Part shown: positions 26,980-36,663 of the stretch, in pieces
How positions within the stretch are numbered: the first letter of the stretch is position 1
How the letters are laid out: every line of letters begins with the position of its first letter
Assembly: GCF_020164455.1 (NCBI RefSeq)
Contig: NZ_JAIQWW010000003.1
Span: 297,854 to 361,853 of the forward strand
Length of the DNA stretch: 64,000 bases
Origin: Phyllobacterium chamaecytisi
Lineage (GTDB): Bacteria; Pseudomonadota; Alphaproteobacteria; Rhizobiales; Rhizobiaceae
Direction: 5' to 3'
Notes under the pieces: generated by a model
What the model was told of the DNA's origin: nothing
What the model saw: only the letters and a program-made list of their open reading frames with translations
The model's database searches: none
Translations under genes and position numbers: made by a program

Positions 26980-27609
26980 TTAGTCCGGACAGGGCTGCCC
27001 GGCGGCTCCCCAAAGAGCCATGTCTTTGACGTGATCCTCGAAGGTTCCCGGCGGGGTCGTGCGGCCAGTGCCAGGCGCCCACGCTCTCGGAATAAATCCG
27101 CTAAGCGATGCGTCGTGCCTCAAATGCTCAATGAGACCGGCAGCGTCGCGGCCGCCATTGCGTTTGGGATCCTTCAGTTGGGCACAGATCTCGGCCCCGC
27201 TCTTGCCAAACCAGATGAATTCCACCGGCGCAAGCTGCCAGTCGATACCAGCATGCAAGGGCGCCGGTGCCGGATCGTTCGGTGTGGTGGAAGTGATGTG
27301 ACACGTCGAACATGGGATTGTCTCTGCCCCGATGCGGCTTTCTCCGCCATGTATATTCATGCCGTGCACTCGGGGCTTGCTTTCGCCAGCCGGTGTCCAG
27401 ATCGGAATAGCCATCTTATCGACGTGACAATTGGCACAACGTGGGTGCGTCACCACCGCTTCAATTCTCTTCCAGGCCTGCAGTCCCTCGGCGCTGCTGA
27501 CGCTCCCAGACGGCAGCGCATCGTTCGCCCCGTCCTTAGCCAAAACCATTCCTATCAGAGCGAAGATTGAGGAACTGGCAAAAGTGAGCGCGATCAAAGT
27601 AATTCTCAT
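26980..27609 (-). CDS. Di-haem cytochrome-c-like protein of the isoquinoline oxidoreductase operon
   Basis: A 209-aa exported protein with a signal peptide (SSSIFALIGMVLA, cleavage near residue 24) and two haem-binding CxxCH motifs, CANCH and CSTCH. The context (PRCANCHVDKMAIPIW; PLHAGIDWQLAPVEFIWFGK) is that of small proteins often annotated as 'isoquinoline 1-oxidoreductase subunit'. It directly follows the molybdopterin subunit gene (ten bases apart) and should carry electrons from that enzyme to the respiratory chain in the periplasm. Confidence 0.85.
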   Translation of the reverse strand: MRITLIALTFASSSIFALIGMVLAKDGANDALPSGSVSSAEGLQAWKRIEAVVTHPRCANCHVDKMAIPIWTPAGESKPRVHGMNIHGGESRIGAETIPCSTCHITSTTPNDPAPAPLHAGIDWQLAPVEFIWFGKSGAEICAQLKDPKRNGGRDAAGLIEHLRHDASLSGFIPRAWAPGTGRTTPPGTFEDHVKDMALWGAAGQPCPD

Positions 27610-27618
27610 GGCTCGCCC

Positions 27619-29877
27619 TCACACGAAATCGATGAACTTGTTGAACGGCATCTCGCGGATACGCCTGCCGGTCGCAGCAAATATGGCGTTAGCGAGTGCT
27701 GGAGCAGCGGGCGGTACAGGCGGCTCACCAATACCCCTAACCGTATAATCGTTTTCCAGCCCGCGCACCTCGATTACCGGACATTGGTACATCCGCATAG
27801 CCTCATGGTGGTTGTAGTTGGTCTGTTGGACCGCTCCCTTGGCATAGGTGAGTTCGCAGTTCATGGCATGGCCAAGGCCCCAGATGACACCGCCCTGGAC
27901 GAGATTCTCGAAGTTGACAGGATCAATAACCTTGCCGACGTCAGCGGCCACCCAGACCTTGTCGATTTTGATGCCGGCGTCGATCATCGTCACTTCGACG
28001 ATTTCAGCCACCGCCGTGCCAAACGACTCGACAAACGCCACACCGCGGCCTTTTCCGCTTCCGAGGGGACCCTTCCAGTCCGCCATCTCACCAACGGTTT
28101 CCAAAAGCTTCCGGTAGATCGGAACCTTGCACATCTCGATGCGCGCCATGAGCGGATCGAGCCCCGCGGCGTGGATCAACTCGTCGATGAAACTTTCGGT
28201 GAAGAATCCGTTAGCGGAGGCCCCAACGGAGCGCCAAGTCGTGGACGGTGACAGTCCTTGTACTTCGAAGCTTGTCGCCCGGTAATTGGGAATGTTGTAG
28301 TACACGTTCCAGATGCCAACCGCCAGTTGGCCATCGGGGTCCTTCGTGGGCGCGCCCATCCTCGCCAGGAGCTCTTTGAATGGCGCTGTTGCGGCCACCT
28401 GCAAATCGGCCGCGACTATCTTTCCATCCTTGACACTTCCCCTACACCTGCCCATTGCAATCTGCCGGGGAATGTCCTGCAGGAAGTCCTCCTTCCGCGA
28501 GAAGATGAGCTTCACTGGTATCCCGCGCATCTGGTTCGCGATCTCGGCAAGTACTCTGATATTCTCGAATTCGAGGCGATGCCCGAAGCTCCCACCCATC
28601 CACTCGTTATGAAAGGTCACTTGTTCTGGCTTCATGCCGATCGCTGTGGCAGCAATGTGCTGCACGGATTGTGGCGTTTGATGGCCGACCCAGATTTCCA
28701 TTCCCTTGTCGGTAACGATGCCTATGCCGTTGAGCGGCTCTAATGGTTGATGCCCCACATAGGGTGCGCGATATTCCGCCTCGACCAGCGTCCCTTCTTT
28801 CAATCCAGCGTCGATCTTGCCGTCGTTGCGCCACTCCTTACCGAGGAATTGTGGAGCAAAGGAAGAGGCCACGATGTTCCAGTGGTCAGCCTGCTCGGCC
28901 GGATATTTGCTTGGCTCCCATACACAGTCGACCACCTCGGCCGCTTGCATCGCGTACCAGCTGTTCGTTGCAATCACGGCGATACCATTCGATATTTTGA
29001 GGATGGTCTGGACGCCCGGCATCGACTGAGCTTTGCTGGCGTCGTAGGACTTGATGGGCTGCCCTTTGTTGGGGTTCAGCTTGACGGCGGCGTAAACCAT
29101 GCCGTCCATCGTCCTGTCGATACCGAACTTCATTTCGCCGGTGACTTTTGATCGGATATCGAGTCGCTCCATCGGCTTGCCGATAAATCGCCATTGTGAT
29201 GGTTCGCGGAGCTTGGCGACCGCAACCGGCGTAATCTTCGCTGCTTCGGCCGAAAGCGCGACATACGGAATTTTCGTCCCGTCGGGCAGGATCACGCTTC
29301 CGGCCTCTGTACGTAAGTCGGCGGCCGCGACTCCGCTGCGCTTGGCTGCAGCCGCCTTGAGCGTTTCCCGCGCGATCGCACCGGCCATGCGCAGCTTTTC
29401 GAAGGTATCGGGAATGGCACTGGAGCCTCCGGTCATCTGTAGGCCGGCCTTCCTGAGCCATTCCAGCGCTGCCGCGCGAGCCTTTTCGGCTTCGGGGCTT
29501 TGGTCTGCCGCCATGAATGGCGCAAGTTCGTGGGCAAAGCCGGTATTGAAATAGACGGGACTGGGTCCGGCGAAGCGAATTTCAAATTGGCCCGGCTCGA
29601 GGTCCAACTCCTCGGCGATCATGAGAGTCTGGATAGAACCGACGCCCTGGCCCTTGTCGGCATGCTGGGCAATCAGGGTGATTTTTTCCGGACTGATTTC
29701 GACCCAAGGATTGAATGTAACCGAATTCGGACCGAGGTCCGCCGTCAACGGATTCGTCGCGACAGCGGAAGAAAGTGCCGGTTGCGCCTGACCATACTGC
29801 CCGAACGCCATACCTCCGGCGATCGCGACGGAGCCGAAAACGAAGGTACGACGCGAGAGACCCGGTATCTCGCTCAT
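27619..29877 (-). CDS. iorB: Isoquinoline 1-oxidoreductase-like molybdopterin subunit
   Basis: A 752-aa molybdenum hydroxylase large subunit when started at ATG 29877, where a Tat signal appears (SRRTFVFGSVAIAGGMAFG). The xanthine-dehydrogenase family blocks are present: HADKGQGVGSIQTLMIAEEL, MFGIDR-type core, EAEYRAPYVGHQPLEPLNGI, GHQTPQSVQ, WMGGSFGHRLEFEN, WRSVGASANGFFTESFIDEL, and the late GIGEPPVPPAAPALANAIF with the catalytic Glu. IorB-type enzymes are single-chain fused molybdopterin subunits that hydroxylate N-heterocycles or oxidise aldehydes in the periplasm. It overlaps or abuts iorA. True substrate not determinable. Confidence 0.9.
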   Translation of the reverse strand: MSEIPGLSRRTFVFGSVAIAGGMAFGQYGQAQPALSSAVATNPLTADLGPNSVTFNPWVEISPEKITLIAQHADKGQGVGSIQTLMIAEELDLEPGQFEIRFAGPSPVYFNTGFAHELAPFMAADQSPEAEKARAAALEWLRKAGLQMTGGSSAIPDTFEKLRMAGAIARETLKAAAAKRSGVAAADLRTEAGSVILPDGTKIPYVALSAEAAKITPVAVAKLREPSQWRFIGKPMERLDIRSKVTGEMKFGIDRTMDGMVYAAVKLNPNKGQPIKSYDASKAQSMPGVQTILKISNGIAVIATNSWYAMQAAEVVDCVWEPSKYPAEQADHWNIVASSFAPQFLGKEWRNDGKIDAGLKEGTLVEAEYRAPYVGHQPLEPLNGIGIVTDKGMEIWVGHQTPQSVQHIAATAIGMKPEQVTFHNEWMGGSFGHRLEFENIRVLAEIANQMRGIPVKLIFSRKEDFLQDIPRQIAMGRCRGSVKDGKIVAADLQVAATAPFKELLARMGAPTKDPDGQLAVGIWNVYYNIPNYRATSFEVQGLSPSTTWRSVGASANGFFTESFIDELIHAAGLDPLMARIEMCKVPIYRKLLETVGEMADWKGPLGSGKGRGVAFVESFGTAVAEIVEVTMIDAGIKIDKVWVAADVGKVIDPVNFENLVQGGVIWGLGHAMNCELTYAKGAVQQTNYNHHEAMRMYQCPVIEVRGLENDYTVRGIGEPPVPPAAPALANAIFAATGRRIREMPFNKFIDFV

Positions 29878-29878
29878 C

Positions 29879-30340
29879 TCAATTCCCTCCAATCTTCTTA
29901 GCGGCTGTGTGGATCGCGACACGAATACGTTCATACGTTCCACATCGGCAGAGATTTCCCGACATGACCTCGTTGATGTCCTCATCAGTAGGTTTGGGAT
30001 TCGATTTCAGCAGCGAGATCGCCTGCATAATTTGGCCGGTCTGACAGTAGCCGCACTGCGGTACCTGATGTTCGATCCAGGCCTCCTGCACGGGGTGCAG
30101 CTTGCCATTGCCCACGGCTTCAATTGTGGTTATCGCCTTGCCCGCAATATCAGCCATACGTGCCTGACAAGAGCGCACGGCTGCTCCATCGACTTGCACC
30201 GTGCAAGCGCCGCATTGTGCTATTCCGCAACCATACTTAGGACTTGTTATGCCGAGCTCATCGCGCAAAACCCAGAGCAAAGGCATCTCGGGAACCACGT
30301 CTACTCGATGCCTAACGCCATTTACAGTAATATCAAACAT
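29879..30340 (-). CDS. iorA: [2Fe-2S] subunit of the isoquinoline 1-oxidoreductase-like enzyme
   Basis: A 153-aa ferredoxin-type small subunit when started at ATG 30340 ([13 protein letters not shown]). The plant-type cluster cysteines are [17 protein letters not shown] plus a later Cys; the second, alpha-helical cluster site is [13 protein letters not shown] and [12 protein letters not shown]. It passes electrons from the molybdopterin subunit to the cytochrome. Its stop codon is directly followed by iorB, and the GGAGGG before the iorB start lies within its last codons, so the two are translated together. Confidence 0.92.
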   Translation of the reverse strand: MFDITVNGVRHRVDVVPEMPLLWVLRDELGITSPKYGCGIAQCGACTVQVDGAAVRSCQARMADIAGKAITTIEAVGNGKLHPVQEAWIEHQVPQCGYCQTGQIMQAISLLKSNPKPTDEDINEVMSGNLCRCGTYERIRVAIHTAAKKIGGN

Positions 30341-30757
30341 CGCAAGCCTTCCCCAATTCACCAGGACTTAGCTGTTGCGCGTAACCGTACTCGAGGCTTC
30401 CGAAGCTGCAAGGACAATTGGCCAGAATTTACCTCTTTTAACCGGTGGTTGGACATCGACAACGGCCAACGTGGGGCCCGATTCTTCGTTTAGATCTTGG
30501 CCGGCGAGGTGTTCTGCGAACGCCATGATGAGCAGGAAAGGCTGCGCTTGGTAAAATTTCCAGTACGGGTTTATGACCTTCAAGGCTGCTGTTCGTAACG
30601 AACGCTGTTGCAGTCGAGGCAATGACGGGCGATAGAGTCGGGCTTGGTGTTGCGCTAGAAACCTAAACGCACGGCATGAGCAGTGTGCCGAACGCCTCTT
30701 GACGATGGCTATCTAACGCGACAGCGATGCGCGCCGCTTTCGTCCCCGACGTCTCGT
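30341..30757. other. 417-bp intergenic region upstream of iorA, nothing recognised
   Basis: No supported gene on either strand. It should hold the iorAB promoter. Confidence 0.35.
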
Positions 30758-31186
30758 TCAGGCGCTGCCTGAATTGAGGGCCGCGATTGCCGCCTCAGCG
30801 ACCGAAATATCTTGTTCGACCGTTCCGGCGCTCGCGCCCACCGCACCAATGATTTCACCGTCGATGCTTACTGGGACTCCGCCGCCGAAGACGATGACCC
30901 GCCCGCCATTGCTTTGAGCGATGCCAACGAGCGGCGCACCGGGCTGCGCCAGTTCGCTGAGATACGCGGTGGTCTTATCGAATAAACGGGCCGTCACTGC
31001 CTTGCCGATGGCAAGATCGATGCTTCCGATGAGGGCACCGTCCTGACGCGCAAACGCCACGAGCGCTCCACCGTCATCGACGACGGCAATGTTGTACGCA
31101 ACGCCGAAGCTTGCTGCTCTGGCTTCACCCGCCTCCAGCATCCGCTTCGCATCAGAGAGGGTGAGGGTGGTGCGAGAACAAGGCAT
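30758..31186 (-). CDS. GlcG/HbpS-family protein
   Basis: A 142-aa protein of the GlcG/HbpS fold (LTLSDAKRMLEAGEARAASF; AVVDDGGALVAFARQDGALI; GVPVSIDGEIIGAVGASAGT). No signal peptide is seen. The family includes haem-binding and cobalamin-utilisation-associated proteins, and members occur next to oxidoreductases whose cofactors they may help. It lies upstream of and in the same direction as iorAB with a 417-bp gap, so it is probably a separate transcript. Confidence 0.85.
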   Translation of the reverse strand: MPCSRTTLTLSDAKRMLEAGEARAASFGVAYNIAVVDDGGALVAFARQDGALIGSIDLAIGKAVTARLFDKTTAYLSELAQPGAPLVGIAQSNGGRVIVFGGGVPVSIDGEIIGAVGASAGTVEQDISVAEAAIAALNSGSA

Positions 31187-31554
31187 CGTTTTTCCTCAGC
31201 TTAGGCTACCGTTTCGGCGACTCAATCGGGTTCTTGCGGCTTGCTCATTGCAAGCCTCTCAAGTTATTATCGTCCAGGCAACCACGGTTCGAGTAGCCGC
31301 CGAGCTGCCATCGCTTGGTCATCGCGATTGTCTCGTATGCAAAGCAGCGGTGCGCGCGAAGCACATTACAACCGAACGAGCCAAATTGGGGGTAAAAAAA
31401 GGTAATTCTGGTAGGGCAGGTTTGCAAACTGGGCTTTCTCTGGGTAGTCGTAACAGCAGGGAGAACCAGCGCTCCGGTCGCGGCGAATAAAACCAGATGG
31501 GTACGCGAGATGAAAAGCCAAGTTGCTGCTTCACTACGACGGCTTCGATTTGGT

Positions 31555-31720
31555 ATCAGCTCCCGCGCGGGGCCCCTCCTGCATGCCTCTGCTTCAGAGG
31601 CCGTGGGCATCTCGTTCAGCAAAAACGAACTCATCCGCGTCGCCCGGCCGAATACATTCGTCCGCGACACCAATCCCAAGGCCAATATCACCGCGTCCGA
31701 ACGGTCCTATACGCGAGCGG
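31555..31720 (+). pseudogene. Decayed winged-helix domain, remnant related to the next gene
   Basis: One frame reads ISFSKNELIRVARPNTFVRD followed by TNPKANITASER. This aligns with VGKDQLMSFVWPDTFVHESN and LKVNIAALRR of the intact regulator that starts 115 bp downstream. Only the middle of the OmpR-type domain remains. It is either the scar of a tandem duplication or the leftover of a related regulator. Confidence 0.55.
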
Positions 31721-31834
31721 ATAAAGAGGTTAAATTGGCGGGCACGCTAAAGCTCACAAAGCTGAACCTGGGATACAGACGCAGGAAGCGCAACTCGGGA
31801 ACGGCGCGTTCATCACGGAGTCATTCGGGGGTGC

Positions 31835-34690
31835 ATGGAACGATCCGGCAAACTAGACGGTAAGACATATTGTTTCGGTGACTATCGGTTCATTCCAAAC
31901 CGGCAACTGTTGATGCTTGGCGACAACCCGCTGCGGGTGGGAGCCCGTGCTCTCGATCTGCTCCACCTGCTCCTCATCCACGCGGGGGAAGTCGTCGGCA
32001 AGGATCAGCTGATGAGCTTCGTCTGGCCGGACACCTTCGTGCATGAAAGCAATCTGAAGGTCAACATCGCCGCCTTGCGCCGTGCTCTTCGGCTACGGTC
32101 CTCAGGACTATCGTGCATCGCCACTGTAAGCGGCCGCGGCTATCGCTTTGTCGCGCCGCTGCGTGTCTATGGAGGAGATCACTCGCCGTCTGCTTTCGAT
32201 TCTGGCAAGGCGGTAGCGAGAGAACTGCCGAACATCGCGCCGATCATTGGTCGCGATCAAGTAATCGCCGCGCTCGAAGCCAAGCTTGCGACGGAAAAAT
32301 TAGTGACTGTTGTCGGCCCGGCCGGAGTCGGCAAAACGACCGTCGCATTGGCCACAGCGAGCCACCTTCTGAAACGCTATGACGATGGTGTTTGCTTCGT
32401 AGATCTCGCCACCATCGGTGACCCACAGCTTGTAGCCGCGACGATTGCGGCTTCGCTGGGCGTTAGCGGCAAATGGACCAATGTGCTTGCCGGCATCGTC
32501 GAAACATTGCGGGATTGCGAAATGCTGCTTGTGCTCGACAATTGCGAGCATGTTCTGAGCACGACCTCCGCCATCGCGGAGCATCTGAGGCTGGCGATTC
32601 CCAGCATCCACATCATTGCGACGAGCCGGGAACCGCTCCGCTCGCGGTCCGAGAATGTCTATCGTTTGTCTCCGCTCCCATATCCAGACGAGAACGGTGG
32701 CACCAACCGAAAGGATGCCCTGGCTTTTGCTGCCGTCGAGCTCTTTGTCAGGACGGCACATGAGGCGTGTGGCTACGTGTTAGATGACATGGATGCCCCT
32801 AAGGTGGCGACCATTTGCCGACGTCTCGACGGCATCGCGCTTGCGATCGAACTCGCCGCGTCGAGGCTGGCGACTATGGATCTGGCAACCTTGCTCGGTC
32901 TTCTCGAACGCAGCTTTGAGCCGCTCAACGCGGTATCTCGCGAAACTCTACCGCGCCACCAGACCCTTCTTGCGACCATGGATTGGAGCTACCAACTCCT
33001 GTCCCGGGATGAGGCTCGGCTCCTGCGGTTGCTTTCGGTTTTTTCGGCAAGCTTCTTTCTATCCGATGTGATCGGCGTCGCCGGCCGCATGGGCGGAAGC
33101 ATCGAGGAGATAGCAGCGTGTACTGAAAGCCTCGCCGCGAAATCGCTCCTGTCGGTCGCGTACGATGCCGGCGCGCCACGCTATCGCCTGCTCGACAGTA
33201 CTCGCAGCTTTGCGGCCGAGCGGCTAAACAGGAGTGGAGAAGCCGTCGACGCTCAATCCAATCTTGCGCGCCATCTTCTACGACTGTTCGAGCAAGCCGA
33301 GATGGAGTGGCAATGGCAGCCGAGGAACCAATGGACCGCCACTTACGAACCGCGAGTTAACGACTTGCTCAACGCGATCGATTGGACTTTGGGCGATGGC
33401 GCCGATCCCGAGGTCGGCGTGCGTCTTACCAGCGCTGCCATTCCGCTTTGGGACGAGTTGTCGACCGTCGCTGAAAGTCGCCGGCGCGTAGAACGGGCAC
33501 TGCAATCAGTCGAAGCCCTGTCGCGATGCGAACCCGCTGTCAAAATGAAACTGATTGCGTCCTACGCCTCGGGCCTAAATTTCTCCGACCATTTCGGTCC
33601 CGAAGCCGACGCGGCGTGGATAGAGGCCAACCAATTGGCGCGCGAGATCCGCAACGTCGATTACCAGCTACGTACCTTGTGGGGACTTGGCATACTGCAA
33701 AGCTTCACCGGACGGCACAGGCAGGCAATTACGACGCTCAGGCAGTTCGCTCAGCTCGCCGATCAGGAAAATGAACGGGCGGTCATAGCGGAGGGAGAGC
33801 GGGTGAGGCTGATGGCCGCCTTTTACTGCGGCGATGTCCGGTTTGCCTACGCTGACCTCAAGAGGCTCGTGCGCGAGCATGCGATCACCGCGAAGCAATC
33901 GGGCGTCGCCCGATTCCAGATGGACCGGTTCGTGTCGATCCGGGTGGCTTTGGCGGTGGCGGCCTGGGTGTCCGGCGATCGAAGCGAGGCGACGACGGCG
34001 CTCCAGGATGCGCTCGACCACAGCCTTGCGCTCGATCACTTGGTTTCGCATTCCAACGCCCTTGCACAGGCGGCCCTGCCTATAGCAGTGTGGTCCGGAG
34101 GGACCGAAACTGCGCGCCGATATGTTGCGATGCTATCGCGTAATCTTACCTTGCGCGATATCGCCATCTGGCGACCCGTCTGTCATTTCTACGAGGGCGC
34201 CGTGAGGAGCATGGACGGCGAAGGCGAGGGTGTTGACACGATGCAACTGGCGATCGGGCAACTCGTTGCCAACAATTTCCTCGTTCGAGTGCCTGCCTAC
34301 CTCGCCATGCTCGCAGAAGCCGCATTGCGTCATAAACGTATCGCACTCGCGCGTGACAGCCTGAGCGCTGCCTTCGACCGTGCCCAACGCCAAGGCGAAT
34401 ACTGGTCCCAGCCGGAACTGCATCGAGTGCACGGACTGCTGCAGTGGCGGGATGGCGACTTGTCGGGCGCGTCGGAAACGCTGCTGATGGCCGCGGAGAC
34501 TGCAAGAGAAAGCGGAGCGCTTTTCTTCCGGCTGCGGGCCTCGACGGCTCTGGCGGAACTGTGGGCGAAAACCGACCGGCGGGTGGCAGCAGCCGATCTG
34601 CTGTCGCCCATCTGCGCCGAATTCGATAACGTACCGCCCTGTGCGAACGTAGCGAAGGCGCGTCACCTGCTCGAGACCCTCAGGCGATAG
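31835..34690 (+). CDS. Winged-helix / NB-ATPase / TPR transcriptional regulator (STAND-like)
   Basis: A 951-aa protein. Residues ~12-108 are an OmpR/PhoB-type winged helix (GARALDLLHLLLIHAGEVVG; VNIAALRRALR; ATVSGRGYRFVAPL). Residues ~135-420 are an NB-ARC-like ATPase with Walker A GPAGVGKTT (161-169), Walker B MLLVLDNCEHV (230-240) and the ATSREPLR sensor. The remaining ~500 residues are helical TPR-like repeats. STAND regulators couple ligand binding to ATP-driven assembly. It converges on the operon at 34.7-38.1 kb, the likeliest target by proximity. No kinase partner is present. Confidence 0.88.
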   Translation: MERSGKLDGKTYCFGDYRFIPNRQLLMLGDNPLRVGARALDLLHLLLIHAGEVVGKDQLMSFVWPDTFVHESNLKVNIAALRRALRLRSSGLSCIATVSGRGYRFVAPLRVYGGDHSPSAFDSGKAVARELPNIAPIIGRDQVIAALEAKLATEKLVTVVGPAGVGKTTVALATASHLLKRYDDGVCFVDLATIGDPQLVAATIAASLGVSGKWTNVLAGIVETLRDCEMLLVLDNCEHVLSTTSAIAEHLRLAIPSIHIIATSREPLRSRSENVYRLSPLPYPDENGGTNRKDALAFAAVELFVRTAHEACGYVLDDMDAPKVATICRRLDGIALAIELAASRLATMDLATLLGLLERSFEPLNAVSRETLPRHQTLLATMDWSYQLLSRDEARLLRLLSVFSASFFLSDVIGVAGRMGGSIEEIAACTESLAAKSLLSVAYDAGAPRYRLLDSTRSFAAERLNRSGEAVDAQSNLARHLLRLFEQAEMEWQWQPRNQWTATYEPRVNDLLNAIDWTLGDGADPEVGVRLTSAAIPLWDELSTVAESRRRVERALQSVEALSRCEPAVKMKLIASYASGLNFSDHFGPEADAAWIEANQLAREIRNVDYQLRTLWGLGILQSFTGRHRQAITTLRQFAQLADQENERAVIAEGERVRLMAAFYCGDVRFAYADLKRLVREHAITAKQSGVARFQMDRFVSIRVALAVAAWVSGDRSEATTALQDALDHSLALDHLVSHSNALAQAALPIAVWSGGTETARRYVAMLSRNLTLRDIAIWRPVCHFYEGAVRSMDGEGEGVDTMQLAIGQLVANNFLVRVPAYLAMLAEAALRHKRIALARDSLSAAFDRAQRQGEYWSQPELHRVHGLLQWRDGDLSGASETLLMAAETARESGALFFRLRASTALAELWAKTDRRVAAADLLSPICAEFDNVPPCANVAKARHLLETLRR

Positions 34691-34726
34691 TACACAGCCC
34701 GGACCAATGGTGCTTCTTACACCACT

Positions 34727-35032
34727 TCATCCATTCTTGTTCGCGACCAACGCGGGCTCGAGGACAAAGGCGTTGCGGTCGGCCAGATCGTGGATTTTCG
34801 ACAGATACTCCTTGAAATGCGGCGTCTCGCGGTGGACCGCCACCGCTGCATTGTCGACATAGAGCTCGTCCAGCGCATAACGGTCGGCTTTCGTCTGGTC
34901 CCGCCAGATGTCCCATCGCAGATTTCCCGGCTCGGCCCGACAGTGGGGCGCCATGCTGAAGAGCAATGCCTCAAGCTCTTCCGCCTTGCCCGGCTTTGCC
35001 AACAAAGTCGCCATAATTTTGATGTGAGCCAT
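34727..35032 (-). CDS. Antibiotic-biosynthesis-monooxygenase (ABM)-domain protein, putative quinol monooxygenase
   Basis: A 101-aa protein when started at ATG 35032 (MAHIKIMATLLAKPGKAEEL). The ABM pattern is clear: an early beta strand, KPGKAEELEALLFSM, RAEPGNLRWDIWRDQ, then HRETPHFKEYLSKI. Family members such as YgiN are cofactor-free monooxygenases on quinols or anthrones; others are dimeric binding proteins. It is the last gene of a four-gene minus-strand group with a hydrolase, a DJ-1/PfpI protein and an MFS carrier. Confidence 0.85.
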   Translation of the reverse strand: MAHIKIMATLLAKPGKAEELEALLFSMAPHCRAEPGNLRWDIWRDQTKADRYALDELYVDNAAVAVHRETPHFKEYLSKIHDLADRNAFVLEPALVANKNG

Positions 35033-35052
35033 GATCCGGATCTCTCGGTCTG

Positions 35053-35805
35053 CTATTTCGCGCTGCCCGCAGTTTCTATGAAGGCTGCGACCTCCTGCGG
35101 ATGGGAGAGCATCACGGCATGGCTGCTGTTGATCTCCACGGTTGTGGCGCTGGCCCGCTTCGCGAACGCCCGCTGGAAGGTCGGCGGGATCATCAGGTCT
35201 TTGGTGGTAACCATGAAATGCGATGGCTTGGCCTTCCACGCGACCTTGGTGATTTTTGTCTCCACCGCTTCCAGCCCCCACGGTACCTGGGCGAAGGCCA
35301 TGAAACGTGTAATCGAAGTATCGACATCAGCGGCGAAAGCACCCGGGAATTTTGAAGGATCCACGAGCAGGTAGCCCCCGTGGGGCGGCAGCAGCGGCGC
35401 GCCCGACTCTCCCGGCGGTACCGGCTCTTCGGCAAGCGACGCTACAGACTCTCCGGCGTCGGGCGCAAAAGCTGCGATATAGACCAGACTTTGTACTTTC
35501 GGATTGTCACCCGCTTCCGTGATGACCATTCCGCCATAGGAGTGGCCGACCAGGATCACCGGGTGTCTTGCCGCGGCAATTACCTGCTGCGTGGCGGCCA
35601 CGTCGCCATTGAGGCTGATTGTCGGGTTCTGGACGACGAGCACCTCGTATCCTTCATCAGTGAGTATGTCGAACACCGCCTTCCAGCCGGAGCCGTCGAC
35701 GAAGGCGCCATGCACAAGAACAATCGACACAGGCTTTTCGTTCGATTGAGCCAGCGCGGCTGCAGGAGCGATCAAAGACAAGAGGAGGGCCAAAGCAATG
35801 CGCAT
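35053..35805 (-). CDS. Secreted alpha/beta hydrolase
   Basis: A 250-aa protein when started at ATG 35805, giving a signal peptide (MRIALALLLSLIAPAAALAQ). The oxyanion-side VLVHGAFVDGSGW, the nucleophile elbow VGHSYGGMVITEAG and a late SSHAVMLSHPQEVAAFI (catalytic His) mark the AB-hydrolase family, close to the periplasmic esterase group. Ribosome site and spacing (20 bp) link it to the downstream ABM gene. Substrate unknown; probably an ester or lactone. Confidence 0.88.
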   Translation of the reverse strand: MRIALALLLSLIAPAAALAQSNEKPVSIVLVHGAFVDGSGWKAVFDILTDEGYEVLVVQNPTISLNGDVAATQQVIAAARHPVILVGHSYGGMVITEAGDNPKVQSLVYIAAFAPDAGESVASLAEEPVPPGESGAPLLPPHGGYLLVDPSKFPGAFAADVDTSITRFMAFAQVPWGLEAVETKITKVAWKAKPSHFMVTTKDLMIPPTFQRAFAKRASATTVEINSSHAVMLSHPQEVAAFIETAGSAK

Positions 35806-35865
35806 CTTAAAATTAGCTCCATTTGATTGAAGGTGTACACGGCGAGGCATTACGCCTCGTATGCT

Positions 35866-36663
35866 TCACAGCGCTGGACTGACGCGATCGAGTGCTTCGA
35901 TGAGCTTTGCCGCTATCGGATGGTCAGAGCGAGGATTTTGGCCTGTGATGAGTTCCCGATCGACAACCACATGGGGCTCGAAGTCTGGACCAACTGTCGT
36001 CTTCGCGCCAGCCAAGTCCAAGGTTTCGGGCATATTGAAATAAAGCTTGCCGTGCAGGATGTTCTCCTCGATGGGTTTTTCCTCGCTTGCCGAATAGACC
36101 GTCATCCTGTAGCCGGCATATTGCCACCCCTTTGCAAGTTCTGCCGCCTTGACCCGGTCACTTAAAATCAGCGCCGCGCGAAATTCGCTCGCCCGAGGCA
36201 TTGCGGAAATCGAGACGATCGGGCCGTGGCAGAGCAGGGCGGTGGGCTTTCCCGCCGCGTGGAAATGGCGAAGGATCTCTCCCGCGTCGGGATCCTGCAT
36301 CAGATCGACGACGGGCCCTTGACCTCCTGGCGCGAATACGCCGGCATATTTATCCAGCCCCTCCTCGATCACAGATCGCAAGGTGCGGCCCGTGTTCGTG
36401 GAGGGATCGTTGGCGAAGAAATCTTTGCCGCGCTGATACGCCGCCTCATCGCCGCCGAAATGCTGGACTGCGTCCGATGCCGGGTCAATGTAAGGCTTGG
36501 CGCCCGAAGGAGTGGCAAGCAGTACTTCATAGCCTGCCCCGACAAGCGCCAGCATAGGCACCACTGTTTCATTAAGATACTGTCCCGTCGGCCCGGTGCC
36601 GCCTCCCTGAATTTCGATACGTGTGGCGTTCGAGCCCATGACCAGCACTTTTCCCTTGCTCAT
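35866..36663 (-). CDS. DJ-1/PfpI-family protein (HSP31-like)
   Basis: A 265-aa protein started at ATG 36663 behind AGGAGGCGG. The class I glutamine-amidotransferase-like fold shows KVLVMGSNA, APGGQGPVVDLMQD and the nucleophile elbow PTALLCHGPIV with the conserved Cys. Relatives are HSP31-type glyoxalase/deglycase proteins acting on reactive carbonyls. With the neighbouring monooxygenase, hydrolase and carrier it suggests a reactive-compound response operon. Confidence 0.88.
   Translation of the reverse strand: MSKGKVLVMGSNATRIEIQGGGTGPTGQYLNETVVPMLALVGAGYEVLLATPSGAKPYIDPASDAVQHFGGDEAAYQRGKDFFANDPSTNTGRTLRSVIEEGLDKYAGVFAPGGQGPVVDLMQDPDAGEILRHFHAAGKPTALLCHGPIVSISAMPRASEFRAALILSDRVKAAELAKGWQYAGYRMTVYSASEEKPIEENILHGKLYFNMPETLDLAGAKTTVGPDFEPHVVVDRELITGQNPRSDHPIAAKLIEALDRVSPAL

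Noticed and set aside
30368..30622. 84-aa minus-strand frame upstream of iorA
   Set aside because: No recognisable family and no ribosome site; probably chance in GC-rich DNA.
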